Origin: Auanema rhodensis
Taxonomy: Eukaryota > Nematoda > Chromadorea > Rhabditida > Rhabditidae
Assembly: GCA_964057225.1 (NCBI GenBank)
Contig: OZ059899.1
Coordinates: forward strand, 19,786,501 to 19,850,500
Direction of reading: 5' to 3'
Length of the DNA stretch: 64,000 nucleotides
Shown in pieces: positions 36,153 to 50,192 of this stretch. Under the pieces are notes generated by a model. That model searched no databases. It saw only the letters and a list, made by a program, of their open reading frames with translations, and was not told the DNA's origin. The number at the start of each line of letters is the position of its first letter. Positions within the stretch are counted from its first letter, which is position 1. Both the position numbers and the translations under genes were made by a program.

Positions 36153-38960
36153 TTTTTAAGCTAGCGCAAATCTGATAACACAGATCGACGCAGCTTAAAA
36201 ATCCGCATCGAATGCACTATACTACATTGAGAAACGCTTAATACAAAAATTAGTTATGATCGTTTGAAAAATGATGCATTAGTGTATGTTGAGTTTCCAT
36301 GTACACTCAACATTGCTTCCAAAAACATTTTGACAAAAATTTTTCCGAAAAATTTCAAAATAATTTCGCAAAAAGTAGATGGTTTTAGATTCCTTCTTCC
36401 AAGGCAAAGACGATGGACAATGTTATTCAACGAAAAAATTAATTCTGCAGGGTGAAAATCGAGGATATAAGTGTGAACTTATATCAGTTGATATCTCGGT
36501 GCATTTTTAAGCTAGCGCAAATCTGATAACACAGATCGACGCAGCTTAAAAATCCGCATCGAATGCACTATACTACATTGAGAAACGCTTAATACAAAAA
36601 TTAGTTATGATCGTTTGAAAAAAGATGCATTAGTGTATGTTGAGATTCCATGTACACTCAACATTGCTTCCAAAAACATTTTGACAAAAATTTTTCCGAA
36701 AAATTTCAAAATAATTTCGCAAAAAGTAGATGTTTTTAGATTCCTTTTTTCACGGCAAAGACGATGGACAAAGTTATTCAACGAAAAAATTAATTCTGCA
36801 GGGTGAAAATCGAGGATATAAGTGTGAACTTATATCAGTTGATATCTCGGTGCATTTTTAAGCTAGCGCAAATCTGATAACACAGATCGACGCAGCTTAA
36901 AAATCCGCATCGAATGCACTATACTACATTGAGAAACGCTTAATACAAAAATTAGTTATGATCGTTTGAAAAATGATGCATTAGTGTATGTTGAGTTTCC
37001 ATGTACACTCAACATAGCTTCCAAAAACATTTTGACAAAAATTTTTCCGAAAAATTTCGAAAAAATTTCGCAAAAAGTAGATGTTTTTAGATTCCTTTTT
37101 TCAAGGCAAAGACGATGGACAATGTTATTCAACGAAAAAATTATTTCTGCAGGGTGAAAATCGTGGATATAAGTGTGAACTTATATCAGTTGATATCTCG
37201 GTGCATTTTTAAGCTAGCGCAAATCTGATAACACAGATCGACGCAGCTTGAAAATCCGCATCGAATGCACTATACTACATTGAAAAACGCTTAATACAAA
37301 AATTAGTTATGATCGTTTGAAAAAAGATGCATTAGTGTATGTTGAGTTTCCATGTACACTCAACATTGCTTCCAAAAACATTTTGACAAAAATTTTTCCG
37401 AAAAATTTCGAAAAAATTTCGCAAAAAGTAGATGTTTTTAGATTCCTTTTTTCAAGGCAAAGACGATGGACAATGTTATTCAACGAAAAAATTATTTCTG
37501 CAGGGTGAAAATCGTGGATATAAGTGTGAACTTATATCAGTTGATATCTCGGTGCATTTTTAAGCTAGCGCAAATCTAATAACACAGATCGACGCAGCTT
37601 GAAAATCCGCATCGAATGCACTATACTACATTGAGAAACGCTTAATACAAAAATTAGTTATGATCGTTTGAAAAATGATGCATTAGTGTATGTTGAGTTT
37701 CCATGTACACTCAACATAGCTTCCAAAAACATTTTGACAAAAATTTTTCCGAAAAATTTCGAAAAAATTTCGCAAAAAGTAGATGTTTTTAGATTCCTTT
37801 TTTCAAGGCAAAGACGATGGACAATGTTATTCAACGAAAAAATTATTTCTGCAGGGTGAAAATCGTGGATATAAGTGTGAACTTATATCAGTTGATATCT
37901 CGGTGCATTTTTAAGCTAGCGCAAATCTGATAACACAGATCGACGCAGCTTGAAAATCCGCATCGAATGCACTATACTACATTGAGAAACGCTTAATACA
38001 AAAATTAGTTATGATCGTTTGAAAAAAGATGCATTAGTGTATGTTGAGTTTCCATGTACACTCAACATTGCTTCCAAAAACATTTTGACAAAAATTTTTC
38101 CGAAAAATTTCGAAAAAATTTCGCAAAAAGTAGATGTTTTTAGATTCCTTTTTTCAAGGCAAAGACGATGGACAATGTTATTCAACGAAAAAATTATTTC
38201 TGCAGGGTGAAAATCGTGGAAATAAGTGTGAACTTATATCAGTTGATATCTCGGTGCATTTTTAAGCTAGCACAAATCTGATAACACAGATCGACGCAGC
38301 TTGAAAATCCGCATCGAATGCACTATACAACATTGAGAAACGCTTAATACAAAAATTAGTTATGATCGTTTGAAAAATGATGCATTAGTGTATGTTGAGT
38401 TTCCATGTACACTCAACATTGCTTCCAAAAACATTTTGACAAAAATTTTTCCAAAACATTTCGAGAAAATTTCGCGAAAAGTAGATGTTTTTAGATTCCT
38501 TTTTCCAAGGCAAAGACGATGGACAAAGTTATTCAACGAAAAAATTAATTCTGCAGGGTGAAAATCGAGGATATAAGTGTGAACTTATATCAGTTGATAT
38601 CTTGGTGCATTTTTAAGCTAGCGCAAATCTGATAACACAGATCGACGCAGCTTAAAAATCCGCATCGAATGCACTATACTACATTGAGAAACGCTTAATA
38701 CAAAAATTAGTTATGATCGTTTGAAAAATGATGCATTAGTGTATGTTGAGTTTCCATGTACACTCAACATAGCTTCCAAAAACATTTTGACAAAAATTTT
38801 TCCGAAAAATTTCGAAAAAATTTCGCAAAAAGTAGATGTTTTTAGATTCCTTTTTTCAAGGCAAAGACGATGGACAATGTTATTCAACGAAAAAATTATT
38901 TCTGCAGGGTGAAAATCGTGGATCTAAGTGTGAACTTATATCAGTTGATATCTCGGTGCA
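36153..38960 (+). repeat. Approximate 9-mer HOR, copy B, incomplete (monomers 104-111)
   Basis: This repeats the markers AGATGGTTTT, GTTGAGATTCC, GTGGAAATAAG and CCAAAACATTTCG in the same order as 32995-36152. Monomers 106-109 are a run of CGTGGAT-tailed types in which alternate members have AAAGATGC or AATGATGC. It ends where the 5-mer domain begins at 38961; monomer 110 is a recombinant. Confidence 0.65.
38259..38609 (+). repeat. Recombinant monomer 110
   Basis: The first part matches monomer 101: CTAGCAC start, CCAAAACATTTCG, GCGAAAAG, TTTTTCCAAGG. The last part matches the TTCACGG subtype: GGACAAAGTT, AATTAATTCTG, and ATCTTGGTGC tail. The last front-type diagnostic base is 38508 (A, not C) and the first back-type base is 38527 (A, not T), so the exchange lies within about 18 bp. 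It is direct evidence of intra-monomer exchange in the array. Confidence 0.75.
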
Positions 38961-40715
38961 TTTTTAAGCTAGCACAAATCTGATAACACAGATCGACGCA
39001 GCTTGAAAATCCGCATCGAATGCACTATACAACATTGAGAAACGCTTAATACAAAAATTAGTTATGATCGTTTGAAAAATGATGCATTAGTGTATGTTGA
39101 GTTTCCATGTACACTCAACATTGCTTCCAAAAACATTTTGACAAAAATTTTTCCAAAAAATTTCGAGAAAATTTCGCGAAAAGTAGATGTTTTTAGATTC
39201 CTTTTTCCAAGGCAAAGACGATGGACAGTGTTATTCAACGAAAAAATTATTTCTGCAGGGTGAAAATCGAGGATATAAGTGTGAACTTATATCAGTTGAT
39301 ATCTCGGTGCATTTTTAAGCTAGCGCAAATCTGATAACACAGATCGACGCAGCTTAAAAATCCGCATCGAATGCACTATACAACATTGAGAAACGCTTGA
39401 TACAAAAATTAGTTATGATCGTTTGAAAAATGATGCATTAGTGTATGTTGAGTTTCCATGTACACTCAACATTGCTTCCAAAAACATTTTGACAAAAATT
39501 TTTCCGAAAAATTTCAAAATAATTTCGCAAAAAGTAGATGTTTTTAGATTCCTTTTTTCACGGCAAAGACGATGGACAAAGTTATTCAACGAAAAAATTA
39601 ATTCTGCAGGGTGAAAATCGAGGATATAAGTGTGAACTTATATCAGTTGATATCTCGGTGCATTTTTAAGCTAGCGCAAATCTGATAACACAGATCGACG
39701 CAGCTTAAAAATCCGCATCGAATGCACTATACTACATTGAGAAACGCTTAATACAAAAATCAGTTATGATCGTTTGAAAAATGATGCATTAGTGTATGTT
39801 GAGTTTCCATGTACACTCAACATAGCTTCCAAAAACATTTTGACAAAAATTTTTCCGAAAAATTTCGAAAAAATTTCGCAAAAAGTAGATGTTTTTAGAT
39901 TCCTTTTTTCAAGGCAAAGACGATGGACAATGTTATTCAACGAAAAAATTATTTCTGCAGGGTGAAAATCGTGGATATAAGTGTGAACTTATATCAGTTG
40001 ATATCTCGGTGCATTTTTAAGCTAGCGCAAATCTGATAACACAGATCGACGCAGCTTGAAAATCCGCATCGAATGCACTATACTACATTGAGAAACGCTT
40101 AATACAAAAATTAGTTATGATCGTTTGAAAAAAGATGCATTAGTGTATGTTGAGTTTCCATGTACACTCAACATTGCTTCCAAAAACATTTTGACAAAAA
40201 TTTTTCCGAAAAATTTCAAAATAATTTCGCAAAAAGTAGATGTTTTTAGATTCCTTTTTTCACGGCAAAGACGATGGACAAAGTTATTCAACGAAAAAAT
40301 TAATTCTGCAGGGTGAAAATCGAGGATATAAGTGTGAACTTATATCAGTTGATATCTTGGTGCATTTTTAAGCTAGCGCAAATCTGATAACACAGATCGA
40401 CGCAGCTTGAAAATCCGCATCGAATGCACTATACTACATTGAGAAACGCTTAATACAAAAATTAGTTATGATCGTTTGAAAAATGATGCATTAGTGTATG
40501 TTGAGTTTCCATGTACACTCAACATAGCTTCCAAAAACATTTTGACAAAAATTTTTCCGAAAAATTTCGAAAAAATTTCGCAAAAAGTAGATGTTTTTAG
40601 ATTCCTTTTTTCAAGGCAAAGACGATGGACAATGTTATTCAACGAAAAAATTATTTCTGCAGGGTGAAAATCGTGGATATAAGTGTGAACTTATATCAGT
40701 TGATATCTCGGTGCA
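38961..40715 (+). repeat. 5-mer HOR, copy A (monomers 112-116)
   Basis: The order is a TTTTTCCAAGG monomer with the private GGACAGTGTT, TTCACGG, CATAGC with CGTGGAT, TTCACGG with AAAGATGC and ATCTTGG tail, and CATAGC with CGTGGAT. GGACAGTGTT recurs exactly 1755 bp later (about 39223 and 40978). Confidence 0.85.
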
Positions 40716-42470
40716 TTTTTAAGCTAGCACAAATCTGATAACACAGATCGACGCAGCTTGAAAATCCGCATCGAATGCACTATACAACATTGAGAAACGC
40801 TTAATACAAAAATTAGTTATGATCGTTTGAAAAATGATGCATTAGTGTATGTTGAGTTTCCATGTACACTCAACATTGCTTCCAAAAACATTTTGACAAA
40901 AATTTTTCCAAAAAATTTCGAGAAAATTTCGCGAAAAGTAGATGTTTTTAGATTCCTTTTTCCAAGGCAAAGACGATGGACAGTGTTATTCAACGAAAAA
41001 ATTATTTCTGCAGGGTGAAAATCGAGGATATAAGTGTGAACTTATATCAGTTGATATCTCGGTGCATTTTTAAGCTAGCGCAAATCTGATAACACAGATC
41101 GACGCAGCTTAAAAATCCGCATCGAATGCACTATACAACATTGAGAAACGCTTGATACAAAAATTAGTTATGATCGTTTGAAAAATGATGCATTAGTGTA
41201 TGTTGAGTTTCCATGTACACTCAACATTGCTTCCAAAAACATTTTGACAAAAATTTTTCCGAAAAATTTCAAAATAATTTCGCAAAAAGTAGATGTTTTT
41301 AGATTCCTTTTTTCACGGCAAAGACGATGGACAAAGTTATTCAACGAAAAAATTAATTCTGCAGGGTGAAAATCGAGGATATAAGTGTGAACTTATATCA
41401 GTTGATATCTCGGTGCATTTTTAAGCTAGCGCAAATCTGATAACACAGATCGACGCAGCTTAAAAATCCGCATCGAATCCACTATACTACATTGAGAAAC
41501 GCTTAATACAAAAATCAGTTATGATCGTTTGAAAAATGATGCATTAGTGTATGTTGAGTTTCCATGTACACTCAACATAGCTTCCAAAAACATTTTGACA
41601 AAAATTTTTCCGAAAAATTTCGAAAAAATTTCGCAAAAAGTAGATGTTTTTAGATTCCTTTTTTCAAGGCAAAGACGATGGACAATGTTATTCAACGAAA
41701 AAATTATTTCTGCAGGGTGAAAATCGTGGATATAAGTGTGAACTTATATCAGTTGATATCTCGGTGCATTTTTAAGCTAGCGCAAATCTGATAACACAGA
41801 TCGACGCAGCTTGAAAATCCGCATCGAATGCACTATACTACATTGAGAAACGCTTAATACAAAAATTAGTTATGATCGTTTGAAAAAAGATGCATTAGTG
41901 TATGTTGAGTTTCCATGTACACTCAACATTGCTTCCAAAAACATTTTGACAAAAATTTTTCCGAAAAATTTCAAAATAATTTCGCAAAAAGTAGATGTTT
42001 TTAGATTCCTTTTTTCACGGCAAAGACGATGGACAAAGTTATTCAACGAAAAAATTAATTCTGCAGGGTGAAAATCGAGGATATAAGTGTGAACTTATAT
42101 CAGTTGATATCTTGGTGCATTTTTAAGCTAGCGCAAATCTGATAACACAGATCGACGCAGCTTAAAAATCCGCATCGAATGCACTATACTACATTGAGAA
42201 ACGCTTAATACAAAAATTAGTTATGATCGTTTGAAAAATGATGCATTAGTGTATGTTGAGTTTCCATGTACACTCAACATTGCTTCCAAAAACATTTTGA
42301 CAAAAATTTTTCCAAAAAATTTCGAAAAAATTTCGCGAAAAGTAGATGTTTTTAGATTCCTTTTTCCAAGGCAAAGACGATGGACAATGTTATTCAACGA
42401 AAAAATTATTTCTGCAGGGTGAAAATCGAGGATATAAGTGTGAACTTATATCAGTTGATATCTCGGTGCA
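40716..42470 (+). repeat. 5-mer HOR, copy B (monomers 117-121)
   Basis: The first four monomers repeat 112-115 in order, including GGACAGTGTT. The fifth is a TTTTTCCAAGG monomer (121) instead of the expected CATAGC type, marking the end of the tandem register. Monomer 119 has a private AATCCACTATAC. Confidence 0.8.
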
Positions 42471-43172
42471 TTTTTAAGCTAGCGCAAATCTGATAACACA
42501 GATCGACGCAGCTTGAAAATCCGCATCGAATGCACTATACTACATTGAGAAACGCTTAATACAAAAATTAGTTATGATCGTTTGAAAAAAGATGCATTAG
42601 TGTATGTTGAGTTTCCATGTACACTCAACATTGCTTCCAAAAACATTTTGACAAAAATTTTTCCGAAAAATTTCAAAATAATTTCGCAAAAAGTAGATGT
42701 TTTTAGATTCCTTTTTTCACGGCAAAGACGATGGACAAAGTTATTCAACGAAAAAATTAATTCTGCAGGGTGAAAATCGAGGATATAAGTGTGAACTTAT
42801 ATCAGTTGATATCTTGGTGCATTTTTAAGCTAGCGCAAATCTGATAACACAGATCGACGCAGCTTAAAAATCCGCATCGAATGCACTATACTACATTGAG
42901 AAACGCTTAATACAAAAATTAGTTATGATCGTTTGAAAAATGATGCATTAGTGTATGTTGAGTTTCCATGTACACTCAACATAGCTTCCAAAAACATTTT
43001 GACAAAAATTTTTCCGAAAAATTTCGAAAAAATTTCGCAAAAAGTAGATGTTTTTAGATTCCTTTTTTCAAGGCAAAGACGATGGACAATGTTATTCAAC
43101 GAAAAAATTATTTCTGCAGGGTGAAAATCGTGGATATAAGTGTGAACTTATATCAGTTGATATCTCGGTGCA
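42471..43172 (+). repeat. Dimer linking 5-mer and 10-mer domains (monomers 122-123)
   Basis: A TTCACGG monomer with ATCTTGG tail is followed by a CATAGC monomer with CGTGGAT tail. The same pair opens each 10-mer copy (124-125, 134-135, 144-145), so this may be an extra pair at the left end of that domain. Confidence 0.7.
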
Positions 43173-46100
43173 TTTTTAAGCTAGCGCAAATCTGATAACA
43201 CAGATCGACGCAGCTTGAAAATCCGCATCGAATGCACTATACTACATTGAGAAACGCTTAATACAAAAATTAGTTATTATCGTTTGAAAAAAGATGCATT
43301 AGTGTATGTTGAGTTTCCATGTACACTCAACATTGCTTCCAAAAACATTTTGACAAAAATTTTTCCGAAAAATTTCAAAATAATTTCGCAAAAAGTAGAT
43401 GTTTTTAGATTCCTTTTTTCACGGCAAAGACGATGGACAAAGTTATTCAACGAAAAAATTAATTCTGCAGGGTGAAAATCGAGGATATAAGTGTGAACTT
43501 ATATCAGTTGATATCTTGGTGCATTTTTAAGCTAGCGCAAATCTGATAACACAGATCGACGCAGCTTAAAAATCCGCATCGAATGCACTATACTACATTG
43601 AGAAACGCTTAATACAAAAATTAGTTATGATCGTTTGAAAAATGATGCATTAGTGTATGTTGAGTTTCCATGTACACTCAACATAGCTTCCAAAAACATT
43701 TTGACAAAAATTTTTCCGAAAAATTTCGAAAAAATTTCGCAAAAAGTAGATGTTTTTAGATTCCTTTTTTCAAGGCAAAGACGATGGACAATGTTATTTA
43801 ACGAAAAAATTATTTCTGCAGGGTGAAAATCGTGGATATAAGTGTGAACTTATATCAGTTGATATCTCGGTGCATTTTTAAGCTAGCGCAAATCTGATAA
43901 CACAGATCGACGCAGCTTGAAAATCCGCATCGAATGCACTATACAACATTGAGAAACGCTTGATACAAAAATTAGTTATGATCGTTTGAAAAATGATGCA
44001 TTAGTGTATGTTGAGTTTCCATGTACACTCAACATTGCTTCCAAAAACATTTTGACAAAAATTTTTCCGAAAAATTTCAAAATAATTTCGCAAAAAGTAG
44101 ATGTTTTTAGATTCCTTTTTTCACGGCAAAGACGATGGACAAAGTTATTCAACGAAAAAATTAATTCTGCAGGGTGAAAATCGAGGATATAAGTGTGAAC
44201 TTATATCAGTTGATATCTTGGTGCATTTTTAAGCTAGCGCAAATCTGATAACACAGATCGACGCAGCTTAAAAATCCGCATCGAATGCACTATACAACAT
44301 TGAGAAACGCTTAATACAAAAATTAGTTATGATCGTTTGAAAAATGATGCATTAGTGTATGTTGAGTTTCCATGTACACTCAACATTGCTTCCAAAAACA
44401 TTTTGACAAAAATTTTTCCAAAAAATTTCGAAAAAATTTCGCGAAAAGTAGATGTTTTTAGATTCCTTTTTCCAAGGCAAAGACGATGGACAATGTTATT
44501 CAACGAAAAAATTATTTCTGCAGGGTGAAAATCGAGGATATAAGTGTGAACTTATATCAGTTGATATCTCGGCGCATTTTTAAGCTAGCGCAAATCTGAT
44601 AACACAGATCGACGCAGCTTGAAAATCCGCATCGAATGCACTATACTACATTGAGAAACGCTTAATACAAAAATTAGTTATGATCGTTTGAAAAAAGATG
44701 CATTAGTGTATGTTGAGTTTCCATGTACACTCAACATTGCTTCCAAAAACATTTTGACAAAAATTTTTCCGAAAAATTTCAAAATAATTTCGCAAAAAGT
44801 AGATGTTTTTAGATTCCTTTTTTCACGGCAAAGACGATGGACAAAGTTATTCAACGAAAAAATTAATTCTGCAGGGTGAAAATCGAGGATATAAGTGTGA
44901 ACTTATATCAGTTGATATCTTGGTGCATTTTTAAGCTAGCGCAAATCTGATAACAAAGATCGACGCAGCTTAAAAATCCGCATCGAATGCACTATACTAC
45001 ATTGAGAAACGCTTAATACAAAAATTAGTTATGATCGTTTGAAAAATGATGCATTAGTGTATGTTGAGTTTCCATGTACACTCAACATAGCTTCCAAAAA
45101 CATTTTGACAAAAATTTTTCCGAAAAATTTCGAAAAAATTTCGCAAAAAGTAGATGTTTTTAGATTCCTTTTTTCAAGGCAAAGACGATGGACAATGTTA
45201 TTCAACGAAAAAATTATTTCTGCAGGGTGAAAATCGTGGATATAAGTGTGAACTTATATCAGTTGATATCTCGGTGCATTTTTAAGCTAGCGCAAATCTG
45301 ATAACACAGATCGACGCAGCTTAAAAATCCGCATCGAATGCACTATACTACATTGAGAAACGCTTGATACAAAAATTAGTTATGATCGTTTGAAAAATGA
45401 TGCATTAGTGTATGTTGAGTTTCCATGTACACTCAACATTGCTTCCAAAAACATTTTGACAAAAATTTTTCCGAAAAATTTCAAAATAATTTCGCAAAAA
45501 GTAGATGTTTTTAGATTCCTTTTTTCACGGCAAAGACGATGGACAAAGTTATTCAACGAAAAAATTAATTCTGCAGGGTGAAAATCGAGGATATAAGTGT
45601 GAACTTATATCAGTTGATATCTCGGTGCATTTTTAAGCTAGCGCAAATCTGATAACACAGATCGACGCAGCTTAAAAATCCGCATCGAATGCACTATACT
45701 ACATTGAGAAACGCTTGATACAAAAATTAGTTATGATCGTTTGAAAAATGATGCATTAGTGTATGTTGAGTTTCCATGTACACTCAACATTGCTTCCAAA
45801 AACATTTTGACAAAAATTTTTCCGAAAAATTTCAAAATAATTTCGCAAAAAGTAGATGTTTTTAGATTCCTTTTTTCACGGCAAAGACGATGGACAAAGT
45901 TATTCAACGAAAAAATTAATTCTGCAGGGTGAAAATCGAGGATATAAGTGTGAACTTATATCAGTTGATATCTCGGTGCATTTTTAAGCTAGCGCAAATC
46001 TGATAACACAGATCGACGCAGCTTAAAAATCCGCATCGAATGCACTATACTACTTTGAGAAACGCTCAATACAAAAATCAGTTATGATCGTTTGAAAAAT

Positions 46101-46682
46101 GATGCATTAGTGTATGTTGAGTTTCCATGTACACTCAACATTGCTTCCAAAAACATTTTGACAAAAATTTTTCCGAAAAATTTCAAAATAATTTCGCAAA
46201 AAGTAGATGTTTTTAGATTCCTTCTTTCAAGGCAAAGACGATGGACAATGTTATTCAACGAAAAAATTAATTCTGCAGGGTGAAAATCGAGGATATAAGT
46301 GTGAACTTATATCAGTTGATATCTCGGTGCATTTTTAAGCTAGCGCAAATCTGATAACACAGATCGACGCAGCTTAAAAATCCGCATCGAATGCACTATA
46401 CTACATTGAGAAACGCTTGATACAAAAATTAGTTATGATCGTTTGAAAAATGATGCATTAGTGTATGTTGAGTTTCCATGTACACTCAACATAGCTTCCA
46501 AAAACATTTTGACAAAAATTTTTCCGAAAAATTTCGAAAAAATTTCGCAAAAAGTAGATGTTTTTAGATTCCTTTTTTCAAGGCAAAGACGATGGACAAT
46601 GTTATTCAACGAAAAAATTATTTCTGCAGGGTGAAAATCGTGGATATAAGTGTGAACTTATATCAGTTGATATCTCGGTGCA
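43173..46682 (+). repeat. 10-mer HOR, copy A (monomers 124-133)
   Basis: This 3510-bp unit has private markers that recur exactly 3510 bp later: GTTATTTAACG in monomer 125, CTCGGCGC after 127, AACAAAGATCG at the start of 129, and CTACTTTGAG in 132. The subtype order is TTCACGG, CATAGC, TTCACGG, TTTTTCCAAGG, TTCACGG, CATAGC, TTCACGG, TTCACGG, CTTTC, CATAGC. The one difference from copy B that I see is GTTATTATCG at about 43273. Confidence 0.95.
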
Positions 46683-49600
46683 TTTTTAAGCTAGCGCAAA
46701 TCTGATAACACAGATCGACGCAGCTTGAAAATCCGCATCGAATGCACTATACTACATTGAGAAACGCTTAATACAAAAATTAGTTATGATCGTTTGAAAA
46801 AAGATGCATTAGTGTATGTTGAGTTTCCATGTACACTCAACATTGCTTCCAAAAACATTTTGACAAAAATTTTTCCGAAAAATTTCAAAATAATTTCGCA
46901 AAAAGTAGATGTTTTTAGATTCCTTTTTTCACGGCAAAGACGATGGACAAAGTTATTCAACGAAAAAATTAATTCTGCAGGGTGAAAATCGAGGATATAA
47001 GTGTGAACTTATATCAGTTGATATCTTGGTGCATTTTTAAGCTAGCGCAAATCTGATAACACAGATCGACGCAGCTTAAAAATCCGCATCGAATGCACTA
47101 TACTACATTGAGAAACGCTTAATACAAAAATTAGTTATGATCGTTTGAAAAATGATGCATTAGTGTATGTTGAGTTTCCATGTACACTCAACATAGCTTC
47201 CAAAAACATTTTGACAAAAATTTTTCCGAAAAATTTCGAAAAAATTTCGCAAAAAGTAGATGTTTTTAGATTCCTTTTTTCAAGGCAAAGACGATGGACA
47301 ATGTTATTTAACGAAAAAATTATTTCTGCAGGGTGAAAATCGTGGATATAAGTGTGAACTTATATCAGTTGATATCTCGGTGCATTTTTAAGCTAGCGCA
47401 AATCTGATAACACAGATCGACGCAGCTTGAAAATCCGCATCGAATGCACTATACAACATTGAGAAACGCTTGATACAAAAATTAGTTATGATCGTTTGAA
47501 AAATGATGCATTAGTGTATGTTGAGTTTCCATGTACACTCAACATTGCTTCCAAAAACATTTTGACAAAAATTTTTCCGAAAAATTTCAAAATAATTTCG
47601 CAAAAAGTAGATGTTTTTAGATTCCTTTTTTCACGGCAAAGACGATGGACAAAGTTATTCAACGAAAAAATTAATTCTGCAGGGTGAAAATCGAGGATAT
47701 AAGTGTGAACTTATATCAGTTGATATCTTGGTGCATTTTTAAGCTAGCGCAAATCTGATAACACAGATCGACGCAGCTTAAAAATCCGCATCGAATGCAC
47801 TATACAACATTGAGAAACGCTTAATACAAAAATTAGTTATGATCGTTTGAAAAATGATGCATTAGTGTATGTTGAGTTTCCATGTACACTCAACATTGCT
47901 TCCAAAAACATTTTGACAAAAATTTTTCCAAAAAATTTCGAAAAAATTTCGCGAAAAGTAGATGTTTTTAGATTCCTTTTTCCAAGGCAAAGACGATGGA
48001 CAATGTTATTCAACGAAAAAATTATTTCTGCAGGGTGAAAATCGAGGATATAAGTGTGAACTTATATCAGTTGATATCTCGGCGCATTTTTAAGCTAGCG
48101 CAAATCTGATAACACAGATCGACGCAGCTTGAAAATCCGCATCGAATGCACTATACTACATTGAGAAACGCTTAATACAAAAATTAGTTATGATCGTTTG
48201 AAAAAAGATGCATTAGTGTATGTTGAGTTTCCATGTACACTCAACATTGCTTCCAAAAACATTTTGACAAAAATTTTTCCGAAAAATTTCAAAATAATTT
48301 CGCAAAAAGTAGATGTTTTTAGATTCCTTTTTTCACGGCAAAGACGATGGACAAAGTTATTCAACGAAAAAATTAATTCTGCAGGGTGAAAATCGAGGAT
48401 ATAAGTGTGAACTTATATCAGTTGATATCTTGGTGCATTTTTAAGCTAGCGCAAATCTGATAACAAAGATCGACGCAGCTTAAAAATCCGCATCGAATGC
48501 ACTATACTACATTGAGAAACGCTTAATACAAAAATTAGTTATGATCGTTTGAAAAATGATGCATTAGTGTATGTTGAGTTTCCATGTACACTCAACATAG
48601 CTTCCAAAAACATTTTGACAAAAATTTTTCCGAAAAATTTCGAAAAAATTTCGCAAAAAGTAGATGTTTTTAGATTCCTTTTTTCAAGGCAAAGACGATG
48701 GACAATGTTATTCAACGAAAAAATTATTTCTGCAGGGTGAAAATCGTGGATATAAGTGTGAACTTATATCAGTTGATATCTCGGTGCATTTTTAAGCTAG
48801 CGCAAATCTGATAACACAGATCGACGCAGCTTAAAAATCCGCATCGAATGCACTATACTACATTGAGAAACGCTTGATACAAAAATTAGTTATGATCGTT
48901 TGAAAAATGATGCATTAGTGTATGTTGAGTTTCCATGTACACTCAACATTGCTTCCAAAAACATTTTGACAAAAATTTTTCCGAAAAATTTCAAAATAAT
49001 TTCGCAAAAAGTAGATGTTTTTAGATTCCTTTTTTCACGGCAAAGACGATGGACAAAGTTATTCAACGAAAAAATTAATTCTGCAGGGTGAAAATCGAGG
49101 ATATAAGTGTGAACTTATATCAGTTGATATCTCGGTGCATTTTTAAGCTAGCGCAAATCTGATAACACAGATCGACGCAGCTTAAAAATCCGCATCGAAT
49201 GCACTATACTACATTGAGAAACGCTTGATACAAAAATTAGTTATGATCGTTTGAAAAATGATGCATTAGTGTATGTTGAGTTTCCATGTACACTCAACAT
49301 TGCTTCCAAAAACATTTTGACAAAAATTTTTCCGAAAAATTTCAAAATAATTTCGCAAAAAGTAGATGTTTTTAGATTCCTTTTTTCACGGCAAAGACGA
49401 TGGACAAAGTTATTCAACGAAAAAATTAATTCTGCAGGGTGAAAATCGAGGATATAAGTGTGAACTTATATCAGTTGATATCTCGGTGCATTTTTAAGCT
49501 AGCGCAAATCTGATAACACAGATCGACGCAGCTTAAAAATCCGCATCGAATGCACTATACTACTTTGAGAAACGCTCAATACAAAAATCAGTTATGATCG

Positions 49601-50192
49601 TTTGAAAAATGATGCATTAGTGTATGTTGAGTTTCCATGTACACTCAACATTGCTTCCAAAAACATTTTGACAAAAATTTTTCCGAAAAATTTCAAAATA
49701 ATTTCGCAAAAAGTAGATGTTTTTAGATTCCTTCTTTCAAGGCAAAGACGATGGACAATGTTATTCAACGAAAAAATTAATTCTGCAGGGTGAAAATCGA
49801 GGATATAAGTGTGAACTTATATCAGTTGATATCTCGGTGCATTTTTAAGCTAGCGCAAATCTGATAACACAGATCGACGCAGCTTAAAAATCCGCATCGA
49901 ATGCACTATACTACATTGAGAAACGCTTGATACAAAAATTAGTTATGATCGTTTGAAAAATGATGCATTAGTGTATGTTGAGTTTCCATGTACACTCAAC
50001 ATAGCTTCCAAAAACATTTTGACAAAAATTTTTCCGAAAAATTTCGAAAAAATTTCGCAAAAAGTAGATGTTTTTAGATTCCTTTTTTCAAGGCAAAGAC
50101 GATGGACAATGTTATTCAACGAAAAAATTATTTCTGCAGGGTGAAAATCGTGGATATAAGTGTGAACTTATATCAGTTGATATCTCGGTGCA
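46683..50192 (+). repeat. 10-mer HOR, copy B (monomers 134-143)
   Basis: All ten subtypes and the private markers of copy A are present in order: GTTATTTAACG at about 47303, CTCGGCGC at about 48079, AACAAAGATCG at about 48463, CTACTTTGAG at about 49560. By eye it is nearly identical to copy A, implying a recent duplication of 3510 bp. Confidence 0.95.
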
